This document shows positions 52,867-61,220 of a stretch of DNA of 64,000 nt, piece after piece. A program made the position numbers and the translations under genes. The notes under the pieces were generated by a model. It ran no database searches, was not told the origin of the DNA, and saw nothing but the letters and a program-made list of their open reading frames with translations. Each line of letters opens with the position of its first letter. The stretch's first letter is position 1. Source of the DNA: Janthinobacterium sp. BJB426 (GTDB taxonomy: Bacteria; Pseudomonadota; Gammaproteobacteria; Burkholderiales; Burkholderiaceae_D); contig NZ_PDZL01000002.1 in the NCBI RefSeq assembly GCF_002735705.1, positions 124,001 through 188,000 of the forward strand. The letters are read 5' to 3'.

Positions 52867-54819
52867 ATGTGCGGCATCAGCGGCATCTTTGATTTGCAGG
52901 GCCAGCGCGACATCGACGTGCTGCTGCTGGCACGCATGAACCACAGCCTGCGCCACCGGGGGCCGGACGAAGGGGGCTTGCACCGCGAGCCGGGACTGGG
53001 CCTGGCGCACCGGCGCCTGTCCGTGATCGACCTGGCCAGCGGCCAGCAGCCGCTGTTCAACGCCGACCGCAGCATCGCCATCGTCTTCAATGGCGAAATC
53101 TACAACTATCGCAGCCTGATGGCGGAGCTGCGCCAGTTCGGCCATCAATTCCGCACCAGCAGCGACACGGAAGTCATCGTCCACGCCTGGGAACAATGGG
53201 GCGAGCAATGCGTGCAGCGCCTGCGCGGCATGTTCGCCTTCGCCCTGTGGGACCGCCGCCGCCACCTGCTGTTCCTGGCGCGCGACCGCCTCGGCGTGAA
53301 ACCCCTGTATTACGGCGAGGCGCAGGACGGCACCCTGCTGTTCGGCTCCGAACTGAAAGCCCTGCTGGCGCATCCGGCCATGCCGCGCGCGCTCGACCCG
53401 CTGGCCGTGGAAGAGTATTTCGCCTACGGCTACGTGCCCGAGCCGCGCAGCATCTTCCAGCACGCGCGCAAGCTGCCGCCCGGGCATACCCTGTCGATAC
53501 GCGCCGGCCAGCCGCTGCCCGCGCCGCAAGCTTACTGGGACATCCCGTTCACGCCGAATCCGCCCGCCAGCGAGGCGCAGGCGGCCGACGAATTGCTGGC
53601 GCGCCTGCGCGAAGCCGTGCGCATCCGCATGGTGGCCGAAGTGCCGCTCGGCGCCTTCCTGTCCGGCGGCGTCGATTCGAGCGCCGTCGTGGCGCTGATG
53701 GCCGGGGCGAGCGCCACGCCCGTCAACACGTGTTCAATTTCGTTCGGCGACCCGGCCTGGAACGAGGCGCGCTACGCCGACCTGGTGGCGCGCCGCTACG
53801 CCACGGCGCACCACGCGCGCCAGGTCGAGCAAGACGACTTCGAGCTGATCGACCTGCTGGCCAACCTGTACGACGAACCGTTCGCCGACAGTTCCGCCAT
53901 GCCCACGTACAGAGTCTGCCAACTGGCGCGCCAGCGGGTCACGGTGGCCCTGTCGGGCGATGGCGGCGATGAAAGCCTGGCCGGGTACCGGCGCTATCGC
54001 CTGCACACGCGCGAGGAAAAAGTGCGCAAGGCGATGGACCCCTTGCTGCCGGCCGGCCTGCGCCAGTCGCTGTTCGGCACCCTGGGGCGGCTGTACCCGA
54101 AGGCCGACTGGGCGCCGCGCTTCCTGCGCGCCAAGACCACCTTCGAAGGCCTGGCACGCGACACGACGGATGCGTATTTTCACGGCGTCAGCCTGCTGGG
54201 CGACGCCATGCGCGCGCGGCTGTTCAGCCCCGAGCTGCGGCGCAGCCTGCACGGCTACCGCGCCGTCGAGGTGCTGCGCCGCCACGCGCTGGCCAGTCCC
54301 GCGCAGGACCCGCTGTCACAAGTGCAGTACCTGGACCTGAAAACCTATCTGCCCGGCGACATCCTGACGAAAGTCGACCGGGCCAGCATGGCGCACGCGC
54401 TGGAAGTGCGCTCGCCCCTGCTCGACCATGAACTGGTGGCGTGGATGTCCGGCCTGCCGCCGCACTTCAAGCTGCGGCGCGGTGTAGGCAAGTATCTGCT
54501 GAAAAAAGCCCTGCGCCCGCTGCTGCCCGACGCCCTGCTGTACCGCCAGAAGATGGGTTTTTCCGTGCCGCTGGCCGACTGGCTGCGCGGCCCGTTGCGC
54601 CAGCGCCTGCAACAGCGGCTGCTCGGTCCCACGCTGGCGCAGTGCGGCCTGTTCGACATGGACTACGTGCGCCTGCTGCTCGAGCAACATGCGAGCGGGC
54701 GGCGCGACTACAGCGCGCCCTTGTGGGCGCTGCTGATGTTCGAAGCGTTCCTGCGCCAGGTGCTGCCCGTCGATGGCCGCCAGGCGCCGATGCCCGCGCC
54801 AGCCATGGCAATGGAGTGA
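52867..54819 (+). CDS. XrtA-associated glutamine amidotransferase (AsnB family)
   Basis: The 650-residue asparagine-synthase-like enzyme has glutaminase nucleophile Cys2 (MCGISGIFDL), HRGPDEGG and FNGEIYNY, then the ATP-pyrophosphatase loop SGGVDSSAV near residue 266 and ALSGDGGDESLAGY. Its relatives in O-antigen loci amidate uronic acids. Together with the TviB/TviC-like pair here it may convert a HexNAc uronic acid to its amide; this is inference. It has AAAGG 7 bases before the ATG. Confidence 0.92.
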   Translation: MCGISGIFDLQGQRDIDVLLLARMNHSLRHRGPDEGGLHREPGLGLAHRRLSVIDLASGQQPLFNADRSIAIVFNGEIYNYRSLMAELRQFGHQFRTSSDTEVIVHAWEQWGEQCVQRLRGMFAFALWDRRRHLLFLARDRLGVKPLYYGEAQDGTLLFGSELKALLAHPAMPRALDPLAVEEYFAYGYVPEPRSIFQHARKLPPGHTLSIRAGQPLPAPQAYWDIPFTPNPPASEAQAADELLARLREAVRIRMVAEVPLGAFLSGGVDSSAVVALMAGASATPVNTCSISFGDPAWNEARYADLVARRYATAHHARQVEQDDFELIDLLANLYDEPFADSSAMPTYRVCQLARQRVTVALSGDGGDESLAGYRRYRLHTREEKVRKAMDPLLPAGLRQSLFGTLGRLYPKADWAPRFLRAKTTFEGLARDTTDAYFHGVSLLGDAMRARLFSPELRRSLHGYRAVEVLRRHALASPAQDPLSQVQYLDLKTYLPGDILTKVDRASMAHALEVRSPLLDHELVAWMSGLPPHFKLRRGVGKYLLKKALRPLLPDALLYRQKMGFSVPLADWLRGPLRQRLQQRLLGPTLAQCGLFDMDYVRLLLEQHASGRRDYSAPLWALLMFEAFLRQVLPVDGRQAPMPAPAMAME

Positions 54820-54823
54820 AGCC

Positions 54824-56056
54824 ATGCGCATCCTGCACATCCTCGACCACTCGCTGCCCCTGCACAGCGGCTACACCTTCCGCACCCTGGCCATCCTGCG
54901 GCAGCAGCGGATGCTGGGCTGGCACACGACGCAGCTCACGAGTGCCAAGCAGGGGCCGTCGGATGGCGCACAGCAGCTGGTCGACGGCTGGCATTTCTAC
55001 CGCACGGCGCCCGATGCGCACTGTTGGGCGCGCCTGCCCGTGCTGCGGCAAGTGGCCGTCATCGTCGGCCTGGCCGTACGCCTGCGCCGGCTGGCACGAC
55101 GCCTCAAGCCCGACATCCTGCATGCGCATTCGCCGGCCCTGAACGCCATCGCCGCCCTCAACGCGGGCCGCGCGCTGGGCATCCCCGTCGTATATGAAGT
55201 GCGCGCTTTCTGGGAAGACGCGGCCACCGACCATGGCAGCAGCCGGCCCGGCGGCCTGCGCTACCGTCTCACGCGCGCGCTGGAAACCTACGCGCTGCGC
55301 CGCGCCGACGCCGTCACCACCATCTGCGACGGCTTGCGGCGCGAACTGTGCGCGCGCGGCGTGCCCGCGCATAAAATCACCGTGATACCGAACGCCGTCG
55401 ATGCCGGGACCTTCAATGTCTCTGATAATCCAGCATTGGCCCGCACGCTGGGTTTGGATGGTAATCCTGTCATCGGCTTCATCGGCTCGTTTTATGCGTA
55501 CGAGGGACTGGCCCTGCTGCTGCGCGCCATGCCGTGCCTGCTGGCGGCACAGCCGGCATTGCGGCTGCTGCTGGCCGGCGGCGGGCCGCAGGAAGCGGCG
55601 CTGCGCGCGCTGGCGGCGCAGCTGGGCATAGACCACGCCGTGGTCTTCGCGGGCAGAGTGCCGCATGCGCAGGTGGCCGCCTATTATCAGCTGGTCGACA
55701 TTTGCGTGTATCCGCGCCTGCCGATGCGATTGACGGAGCTGGTGACGCCCTTGAAACCATTGGAGGCGATGGCACAGGGCCGCCTGGTGCTGGCGTCCGA
55801 CGTGGGCGGCCACCGCGAACTGGTCGACCATGGCAAGACGGGCATGCTGTTTCACGCCGGCGACGCCGAGGCGCTGGCGCAGGCCATCTTGTCGCTGCTG
55901 CTGGCACCCGCCAGCTGGCCGGCGCTGCGGCGCCAGGCGCGCGCCTTTGTCGAGACGGAACGCAGCTGGGGCGCCAGCGTGGGCCGCTATGCGCCCGTGT
56001 ATGCGCGCGTGACAACGGCGCGCATGGCGGAGGAACTGGCCGGAGTCGTGCCATGA
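54824..56056 (+). CDS. XrtA-associated glycosyltransferase (TIGR04063-like)
   Basis: The 410-residue GT4 glycosyltransferase begins RILHILDHSLPLHSGYTFRT, diagnostic of this exosortase-A-associated family. It also has HAHSPALNAIAAL, YEVRAFWEDAA, IPNAVDAGTF, GFIGSFYAYEGL and TPLKPLEAMAQGRLVLASDVGG. The start lies 4 bases after the AsnB stop, and the gene overlaps the fusion gene by 4 bases (ATGA). It adds a sugar of the repeat unit. Confidence 0.92.
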   Translation: MRILHILDHSLPLHSGYTFRTLAILRQQRMLGWHTTQLTSAKQGPSDGAQQLVDGWHFYRTAPDAHCWARLPVLRQVAVIVGLAVRLRRLARRLKPDILHAHSPALNAIAALNAGRALGIPVVYEVRAFWEDAATDHGSSRPGGLRYRLTRALETYALRRADAVTTICDGLRRELCARGVPAHKITVIPNAVDAGTFNVSDNPALARTLGLDGNPVIGFIGSFYAYEGLALLLRAMPCLLAAQPALRLLLAGGGPQEAALRALAAQLGIDHAVVFAGRVPHAQVAAYYQLVDICVYPRLPMRLTELVTPLKPLEAMAQGRLVLASDVGGHRELVDHGKTGMLFHAGDAEALAQAILSLLLAPASWPALRRQARAFVETERSWGASVGRYAPVYARVTTARMAEELAGVVP

Positions 56057-58512
56057 TCTTCACCGGCTTGCGCATCGCGCTGGTCGGCCCGCTGCCGCCG
56101 CCGGCCGGCGGCATGGCGAATCAGACGGCGCAACTGGCGCACAAGCTGCGCGAGGATGGCGCGCAAGTGCAGCTACTGGCCGTCAACGGCCCCGTGCTGC
56201 CGCCCTGGCTGGCGCGCATCCGCTACCTGCGCGCGGCGCTGCGCCTGCCCGTGCATTTGTGGCGCTTGTGGCGCACGGCCAATACGGTCGACCTGTTCCA
56301 CATCATGGCCAATTCCGGCTGGTCCTGGCATTTGCAGGCCGCACCCGCGCTGTGGATCGCCAGCCTGAAAGGCAAACCGGCCCTGCTCAATTACCGGGGC
56401 GGCGAAGCGGCCGTTTTTTTCGCCCGCGCGCCGCGCCTGGTGGCGTTCAGCCTGCGCCGCGCCAGCGCCATCGTCGTGCCCTCGGCTTACCTGGCCGGCG
56501 TCTTCGAGCAATATGGCCATACGGCCCATATCGTGCCGAACGTGGTGGACCTGCAGCGCTTTACCCGCGTCACACCCGCCGCACCACGCGCGCCAGCCGC
56601 CGATGGCCCTTGCATCCTCGTGGCGCGCCACCTGGAAAGCCTGTACGACAACGCCAGCGCCGTGCGCGCCTTCGCCATCGTGCGCGAGGCTTTTCCCGCG
56701 GCGCGCCTGGTGCTGGCCGGCGGCGGGCCGCAGCGCGCGGCGCTGACGCGCCTGGCCCGATCCCTCGGCGTGAAGGACGCCGTGCGCTTCGCCGGCCCCG
56801 TCGACAACGCCGCCATGCCGGCCCTGTACCAGGCCAGCGACATCGTCCTCAATCCCAGCCTGGCCGACAACATGCCCAATTCCGTGCTCGAGGCGCTGGC
56901 CTGCGGCGTGCCCGTCGTCAGCACCAACGTGGGCGGCATCCCCGTCCTGCTGCAAGACGGCGTGACGGCGCTGCTGGTGCCGCCCGGCAATCCGGCCGCC
57001 ATGGCGCAGACCATCCTGTCGCTGCTGCGCGACCCGCCGCGCACGCAGGCGCTGGTCGACGCGGGCCTGGCGCACGCCGCCACCTTCGGCTGGCCCGGCA
57101 TCGCACCCAGGCTGGCCGCGCACTACCGCCGCATCCGCGCCGCGCCGCGCCCCGGCATCTACACGCGCTGCGTCGCCCGCTGGCTGTTTCCCCTGCATGA
57201 ATGGATCAAAGGCCACCGCAGCGCGCGCCTGCTGCGGCGGCTGGAGCGCTCGCAGTGGTGGAGCGCGCAGCAACTGCAGGAATGGCAGCTGGCCCGCCTG
57301 CGCGCGCTGCTGCGCCATGCGGCCGAGCACGTACCGCATTACCGCGCCCTGTTCGCCCGCAGCGGTTTCGATCCGGAACAGGTGCGGCAACTGAGCGATC
57401 TGTCGCGCCTGCCGCTGCTGCGCAAGGTTGATATCGCCAGTGCGCGCGACAGTTTCAAGTCGGCCCACGCCGTGGGCTTGCGCCCGTTCGCCACGGGCGG
57501 CTCCAGCGGCGAGCCGCTGCAGTTTTTCCTCGGGCGCCGCAGGATCAGCCACGACATCGCCGCCAAATGGCGCGCCACGCGCTGGTGGGGCGTCGACATC
57601 GGCGACCGCGAAGCCGTCTTGTGGGGTTCGCCCATCGAGCTGCAGGCGCAAGACCGCGTGCGCCGCCTGCGCGATGCGCTGCTGCGCACCACCCTGCTGC
57701 CCGCATTTGCCATGTCGCCCAACCGCCTCGATGGCTACGTGCGACAGCTGCGCCGCTGGCGTCCGCGCATGCTGTTCGGTTACCCGTCCGCCCTGTGCCG
57801 CATCGCCAGCCACGCCAGCGCACGCGACCTGCCGCTCGACGGCCTGGGTGTGAAAGTGGCGTTCGTCACGGCCGAACGCCTGTACGACGAGCAGCGCGCG
57901 CAGATCGCCGCCGCTTTCGGCTGCCCCGTGGCCAACGGCTACGGCGGGCGTGACGCGGGCTTCATCGCCCACGAATGTCCGGAAGGCGGCATGCACATCA
58001 CGGCCGAAGACATCATCGTGGAAATCGTCGATAGCCAGGGCCAGCCGCTGCCCGCTGGCGCCACGGGCGACATCGTCGTCACCCACCTGGCCACGCAAGA
58101 CTACCCGTTCATCCGCTACGCCACCGGCGACGTGGGCGCGCTGGGCACCAAGCCATGCGCCTGCGGCCGCGGACTGCCCCTGCTGCAAAAAATCGAAGGG
58201 CGCAGCACGGATTTCCTCACGGCCGTCGATGGCACCGTCATGCACGGCCTGGCCCTCGTCTACATCGTGCGCGAACTGCCGCAAGTGCGCAGTTTCAAGA
58301 TCATCCAGGAAAGCCTGCAGCGCACGCGCGTCCTGCTGGTCTGCCTGCCGCGCCTGGACGCCGCCACGCGCACAGCCATCGTCACCGGCTTCCAGGCCAG
58401 GCTGGGCGCGCAAGTCGACATCGCCATCGAGGAAGTCGACGAGATCGCGGCGGAAGCGTCGGGGAAGTACCGCTATGTGCTGAGCGAAGTGACGCAGGCA
58501 GGCAGCCTGTAA
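56053..58512 (+). CDS. Fusion of GT4 glycosyltransferase and CapK/phenylacetate-CoA-ligase-like enzyme
   Basis: The 819-residue protein has two complete halves. Residues 1-365 are a GT4 glycosyltransferase (LVGPLPPPAGGMANQT, ILVARHLESLYDNASA, LNPSLADNMPNSVLEALACGVPVVS). Residues about 370-819 are an adenylate-forming enzyme of the CapK/PaaK type: the family-like opening RCVARWLFPLHEWIKGHRSAR, the P-loop FATGGSSGEPLQ at 479-490, NGYGGRDAGFIAHEC and IRYATGDVG. The joint (about 57140-57170) has no stop and no usable start. In related loci these are usually separate genes, as far as I know. A sugar transferase coupled to acyl or aminoacyl activation is inferred. It is the last gene of the operon. 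Confidence 0.88.
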   Translation: MIFTGLRIALVGPLPPPAGGMANQTAQLAHKLREDGAQVQLLAVNGPVLPPWLARIRYLRAALRLPVHLWRLWRTANTVDLFHIMANSGWSWHLQAAPALWIASLKGKPALLNYRGGEAAVFFARAPRLVAFSLRRASAIVVPSAYLAGVFEQYGHTAHIVPNVVDLQRFTRVTPAAPRAPAADGPCILVARHLESLYDNASAVRAFAIVREAFPAARLVLAGGGPQRAALTRLARSLGVKDAVRFAGPVDNAAMPALYQASDIVLNPSLADNMPNSVLEALACGVPVVSTNVGGIPVLLQDGVTALLVPPGNPAAMAQTILSLLRDPPRTQALVDAGLAHAATFGWPGIAPRLAAHYRRIRAAPRPGIYTRCVARWLFPLHEWIKGHRSARLLRRLERSQWWSAQQLQEWQLARLRALLRHAAEHVPHYRALFARSGFDPEQVRQLSDLSRLPLLRKVDIASARDSFKSAHAVGLRPFATGGSSGEPLQFFLGRRRISHDIAAKWRATRWWGVDIGDREAVLWGSPIELQAQDRVRRLRDALLRTTLLPAFAMSPNRLDGYVRQLRRWRPRMLFGYPSALCRIASHASARDLPLDGLGVKVAFVTAERLYDEQRAQIAAAFGCPVANGYGGRDAGFIAHECPEGGMHITAEDIIVEIVDSQGQPLPAGATGDIVVTHLATQDYPFIRYATGDVGALGTKPCACGRGLPLLQKIEGRSTDFLTAVDGTVMHGLALVYIVRELPQVRSFKIIQESLQRTRVLLVCLPRLDAATRTAIVTGFQARLGAQVDIAIEEVDEIAAEASGKYRYVLSEVTQAGSL

Positions 58513-59382
58513 TTAGCTGGCAGCGCGGCCCGCCGGCAGCGACAGCAGAATTTTCCCATGCTCGGATTGGAAAAGCTGCCTCGCATTCGCCTCGACCGAA
58601 CGATAGACCTCGCTGCGCTCTCCGGCGACGCCGCGTATCACTTCGCGGTGTAGCTCATTCATAAAATGACGGAAAATTTGCAGACCATCGTTGAATCGCC
58701 CCGCACCATCGAGCAGGATATGTTCTGCAAGCCGCAGTTTGCCAATACGCGCGCAAAGCAGGTATTCGATATGAATTCCCGCAGGCATCATGTCGAGCAT
58801 TAATTGGGCGAAATTGGTGATCAGCTCAAAATGCGTTGCAGACACGTCTTTGGATGACTTTGTCAAGGCAAGAATATTATCGATAAAGGACAGGACTTCA
58901 TTGCGTTTCGCCGCCATGCTGGTCAACAGCGGAATAGCAAGCTCACGTATTTCCGATACCAGGCTACGATCCTGCAACAAGGTTCGCGCTGCCTCCACCA
59001 GTCCTACATATTCACTGATCTTATCCATGTAAAATACAATGTGCTGCGAGCGCACATCTTGCGCAATGACATCGACAGTGGCCTGGATTTTATCCAGTTT
59101 CTTTGCCAAATATTTTGTCTGCACCACGATCGCGGCAAGAATAATGCCAGTCGACACGGCCGCGGCGATCACCGTCGTCGCCTGCGCCACTTTTAGCGCT
59201 TCTTCCACACTCTTGGCCGCACTTTCCTTGAACGGTAGATGCTGGATGATGCCAGACCCGCCGCTGCCCTCGGCCCAGTATGCCACGCCGTCATGTATGG
59301 CTGCCTTGCCTTCCGCCATCGCTTGTATCAATACCGGCTTCAATTTGGCCTGGTCGATGATCCATATTGTCTCTTGCAGCAT
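58513..59382 (-). CDS. Membrane-associated protein of unknown function, partner of YaaW-like gene
   Basis: The 289-residue protein is not recognised. A hydrophobic segment at about residues 66-87 (AQATTVIAAAVSTGIILAAI) is followed by a heptad-like stretch (LAKKLDKIQATVDVIAQDV) that may be coiled coil. The rest is predominantly helical. It lies 10 bases downstream of the YaaW-like gene with AAGGAAAT upstream, so they form an operon. Its stop abuts that of the convergent fusion gene with no spacing. Base composition is somewhat AT-richer than the exopolysaccharide locus. Confidence 0.75.
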   Translation of the reverse strand: MLQETIWIIDQAKLKPVLIQAMAEGKAAIHDGVAYWAEGSGGSGIIQHLPFKESAAKSVEEALKVAQATTVIAAAVSTGIILAAIVVQTKYLAKKLDKIQATVDVIAQDVRSQHIVFYMDKISEYVGLVEAARTLLQDRSLVSEIRELAIPLLTSMAAKRNEVLSFIDNILALTKSSKDVSATHFELITNFAQLMLDMMPAGIHIEYLLCARIGKLRLAEHILLDGAGRFNDGLQIFRHFMNELHREVIRGVAGERSEVYRSVEANARQLFQSEHGKILLSLPAGRAAS

Positions 59383-59392
59383 TTATATTTCC

Positions 59393-60133
59393 TTAGAAAA
59401 ATTCACGTGCTTCGCATTCCCGGCGCATATATGCGATCTGAATGACGGCAGGAATCGTTACCCGATAAGCGGCGCCGCTGATTGCGGGCACGGTGAGCGC
59501 GGCCGACACGGCCAGTCCGACGGGTCCGGCAAACATGGCCAGGCTTCTGCCCAGACCACCTGTCGCAATGACGCCAAGCGCCCGTCCCGCGAACATGCTT
59601 GCAGCGGATCTGGCGATCAGCGCCGATATTTGCAGAGAACCGATGCCGCTCAACAAGGCCGCTTTCAGCAAGGCCAATCCTTCCGCATCACGTGAATTGT
59701 TGCCGATATCAAATTCCTTCAGCAGCGAAGCACGTTGTTCCGCACCGAGCTTTTCCCAGGCATCGCCGATGAATTTCTCCAGCAGCTTGTTTTCCATCGC
59801 ATAGGCGGAACTATTTTTTTCCGTCTTGACTTTCTGGTTGTCGCATACGTCCGACAAAATTTCCTTGTACAGCACGCCATCGCCGCGAAACAGGTTGACG
59901 ATAGTGTCGCCGCCGAAATGCTGAAGCTCACCGGCAATCAACTGCCAACAATGCCGGTACTGGTCCTTCTTTCCAGCGAATTTCTTGAAGCTTTCATCTT
60001 CAAGAAGTTCGCTGGCGATGCGAGCCGACTGATCTTTGTCGTGCGTGAGATAGCCAGCCAAAACACGCAGATCCTCTTCCTTGCAATACTGCAGGAATGC
60101 GAGGTCATCATCGATGCGATATTTGATACCCAT
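59393..60133 (-). CDS. yaaW: YaaW family protein (UPF0174/DUF3944)
   Basis: The 246-residue protein resembles E. coli YaaW along its length. It shares an N-terminal DL.FLQ.C.EE.L segment, the strongly conserved WQLIAGELQHFGGD, and a C-terminal Gly/Ala-rich hydrophobic region ending SGAAYRVTIPAVIQIAYMRR. The hydrophobic C-terminal third (about 160-230) could insert into a membrane. The biochemical role of the family is unknown. AAGGGGAAAT precedes the ATG, and a promoter with an 18-bp spacer lies upstream. Confidence 0.9.
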   Translation of the reverse strand: MGIKYRIDDDLAFLQYCKEEDLRVLAGYLTHDKDQSARIASELLEDESFKKFAGKKDQYRHCWQLIAGELQHFGGDTIVNLFRGDGVLYKEILSDVCDNQKVKTEKNSSAYAMENKLLEKFIGDAWEKLGAEQRASLLKEFDIGNNSRDAEGLALLKAALLSGIGSLQISALIARSAASMFAGRALGVIATGGLGRSLAMFAGPVGLAVSAALTVPAISGAAYRVTIPAVIQIAYMRRECEAREFF

Positions 60134-60157
60134 ATTTCCCCTTGGTAATTTTCTTGT

Positions 60158-60187
60158 ATTGTATTTTTAATTGCGCCCAACTTACAA
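60158..60187 (-). promoter_or_regulatory. Sigma-70 promoter of the yaaW operon
   Basis: On the minus strand, TTGTAA (60187-60182) and TACAAT (60163-60158) are separated by 18 bases. They match the -35 and -10 consensus at 4 and 5 of 6 positions. The start codon lies about 25 bases downstream of the -10. Confidence 0.55.
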
Positions 60188-60205
60188 GGCAAAACAAGGA
60201 AAAAC

Positions 60206-60460
60206 ATGCAATATGAAGCCGATGCCGCTTTTATTCTCCCATTGGCGCATGACGGCCCGCAACTGGCACTGGCACTGGCACTCGAGCCTGCCACGGTCGC
60301 CGGTATATCCACGTTGAAACGTGCAGCCGTGCGGCCGTGCTGGCAGCATGTAGAAGTCAAAACGGCCAAGGGAGCTTGCGCGTTAGCGTATGGCCTTCAA
60401 GAGCATTCTTCAGCCGAGCGTGATTGCGGAACCACAGTCAGCACCTTGCAAAACGGATGA
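60206..60460 (+). CDS. Doubtful small ORF divergent from yaaW
   Basis: The 84-codon frame has AAGGA 5 bases before its ATG and an odd composition (LALALALEP from a short GGCACT repeat, then Cys/His-containing tail). No family is recognised. The surrounding 383-bp gap (60134-60516) holds nothing else except the yaaW promoter. It may be spurious. Confidence 0.25.
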   Translation: MQYEADAAFILPLAHDGPQLALALALEPATVAGISTLKRAAVRPCWQHVEVKTAKGACALAYGLQEHSSAERDCGTTVSTLQNG

Positions 60461-60516
60461 TGCGCGGAGGTTCAGCTATTGCAAAAGGCTGCTGTTCATT
60501 ACTATTTTCCTCACTT

Positions 60517-61203
60517 TTATTTCGAAATGGTAATTAACGCCACCATCTTCGCTAACTGATTTTCCAAAACAATGACATCAACATTTTTTTCACAGAAATA
60601 GATTTTTATCGAGGCAAAGCCCAACCCCTTCCCGGAGTGGCCTATATACTTGATCTCATCCTTGTCATTCACATAAACACCGTAACCATAACCGATTTCT
60701 CCGTCACCGAAAGCCACGTGCTGACTGGATATGGAATAATTCGTCATCAGCTTATAGGTTTCGACCTTAAAAATCTTCCCTTTATGAAATTTTTCATCCC
60801 AGATATTCAAGTCTTTCGCATTTGAAACAATTCCTCCTGCCGGGATGAAGCCTATCCAGTCTTTTCCCTGAACAGGATGTTCCTTCAGTGCGAATACATT
60901 TTTCGTGTTGACATATCCGTTGATGACGTTATTATTCTTGTTTTCTTCATAGCAAAAACCATTCATCATCCTCAGCTCTCTGAACAGCTCATGTGCAGCA
61001 TCGACATACATTTTTCCGCTGACTTTTTCAAAAATATTGCTCAGCATTGAATAAGTCGTAACGCCATACAGAAAGTCCGTTCCGGGCTTGAAGCTGAGTG
61101 GCTTGTGAATTTCCGTGATTCCTGCTGAAAAGTTGAGCAATTGATGCACGGTCACCTCGTCGACCCAGGTGAGTGCGGGCCCAGGCGAGCAAAATAGTGA
61201 TGG
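60517..61203 (-). pseudogene. 5'-truncated serine beta-lactamase-like hydrolase
   Basis: The open frame of about 229 codons encodes the central and C-terminal parts of a class C beta-lactamase-like protein: ALTWVDEVTVHQLLNFSAGI, the YSM of the Tyr-x-Asn region (TTYSMLSN) and IGHSGKGLG (the KTG-like motif). The N-terminus with the catalytic SxxK and any signal peptide is missing, and a stop codon at 61204-61206 closes the frame near the end of the next hydrolase gene. It is AT-rich compared with that neighbour. It looks like the remnant of an acquired gene; use of the GTG start at 61155 as a functional short gene is unlikely. Confidence 0.75.
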
Positions 61204-61220
61204 CTAGCCACGCCGGGCGT

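Noticed and set aside
56173..58413. 746-codon minus-strand frame opposite the fusion gene
   Set aside because: Shadow of a very GC-rich gene; Gln/Ala/Gly/His-rich with no motifs, while the plus-strand product has clear domains.
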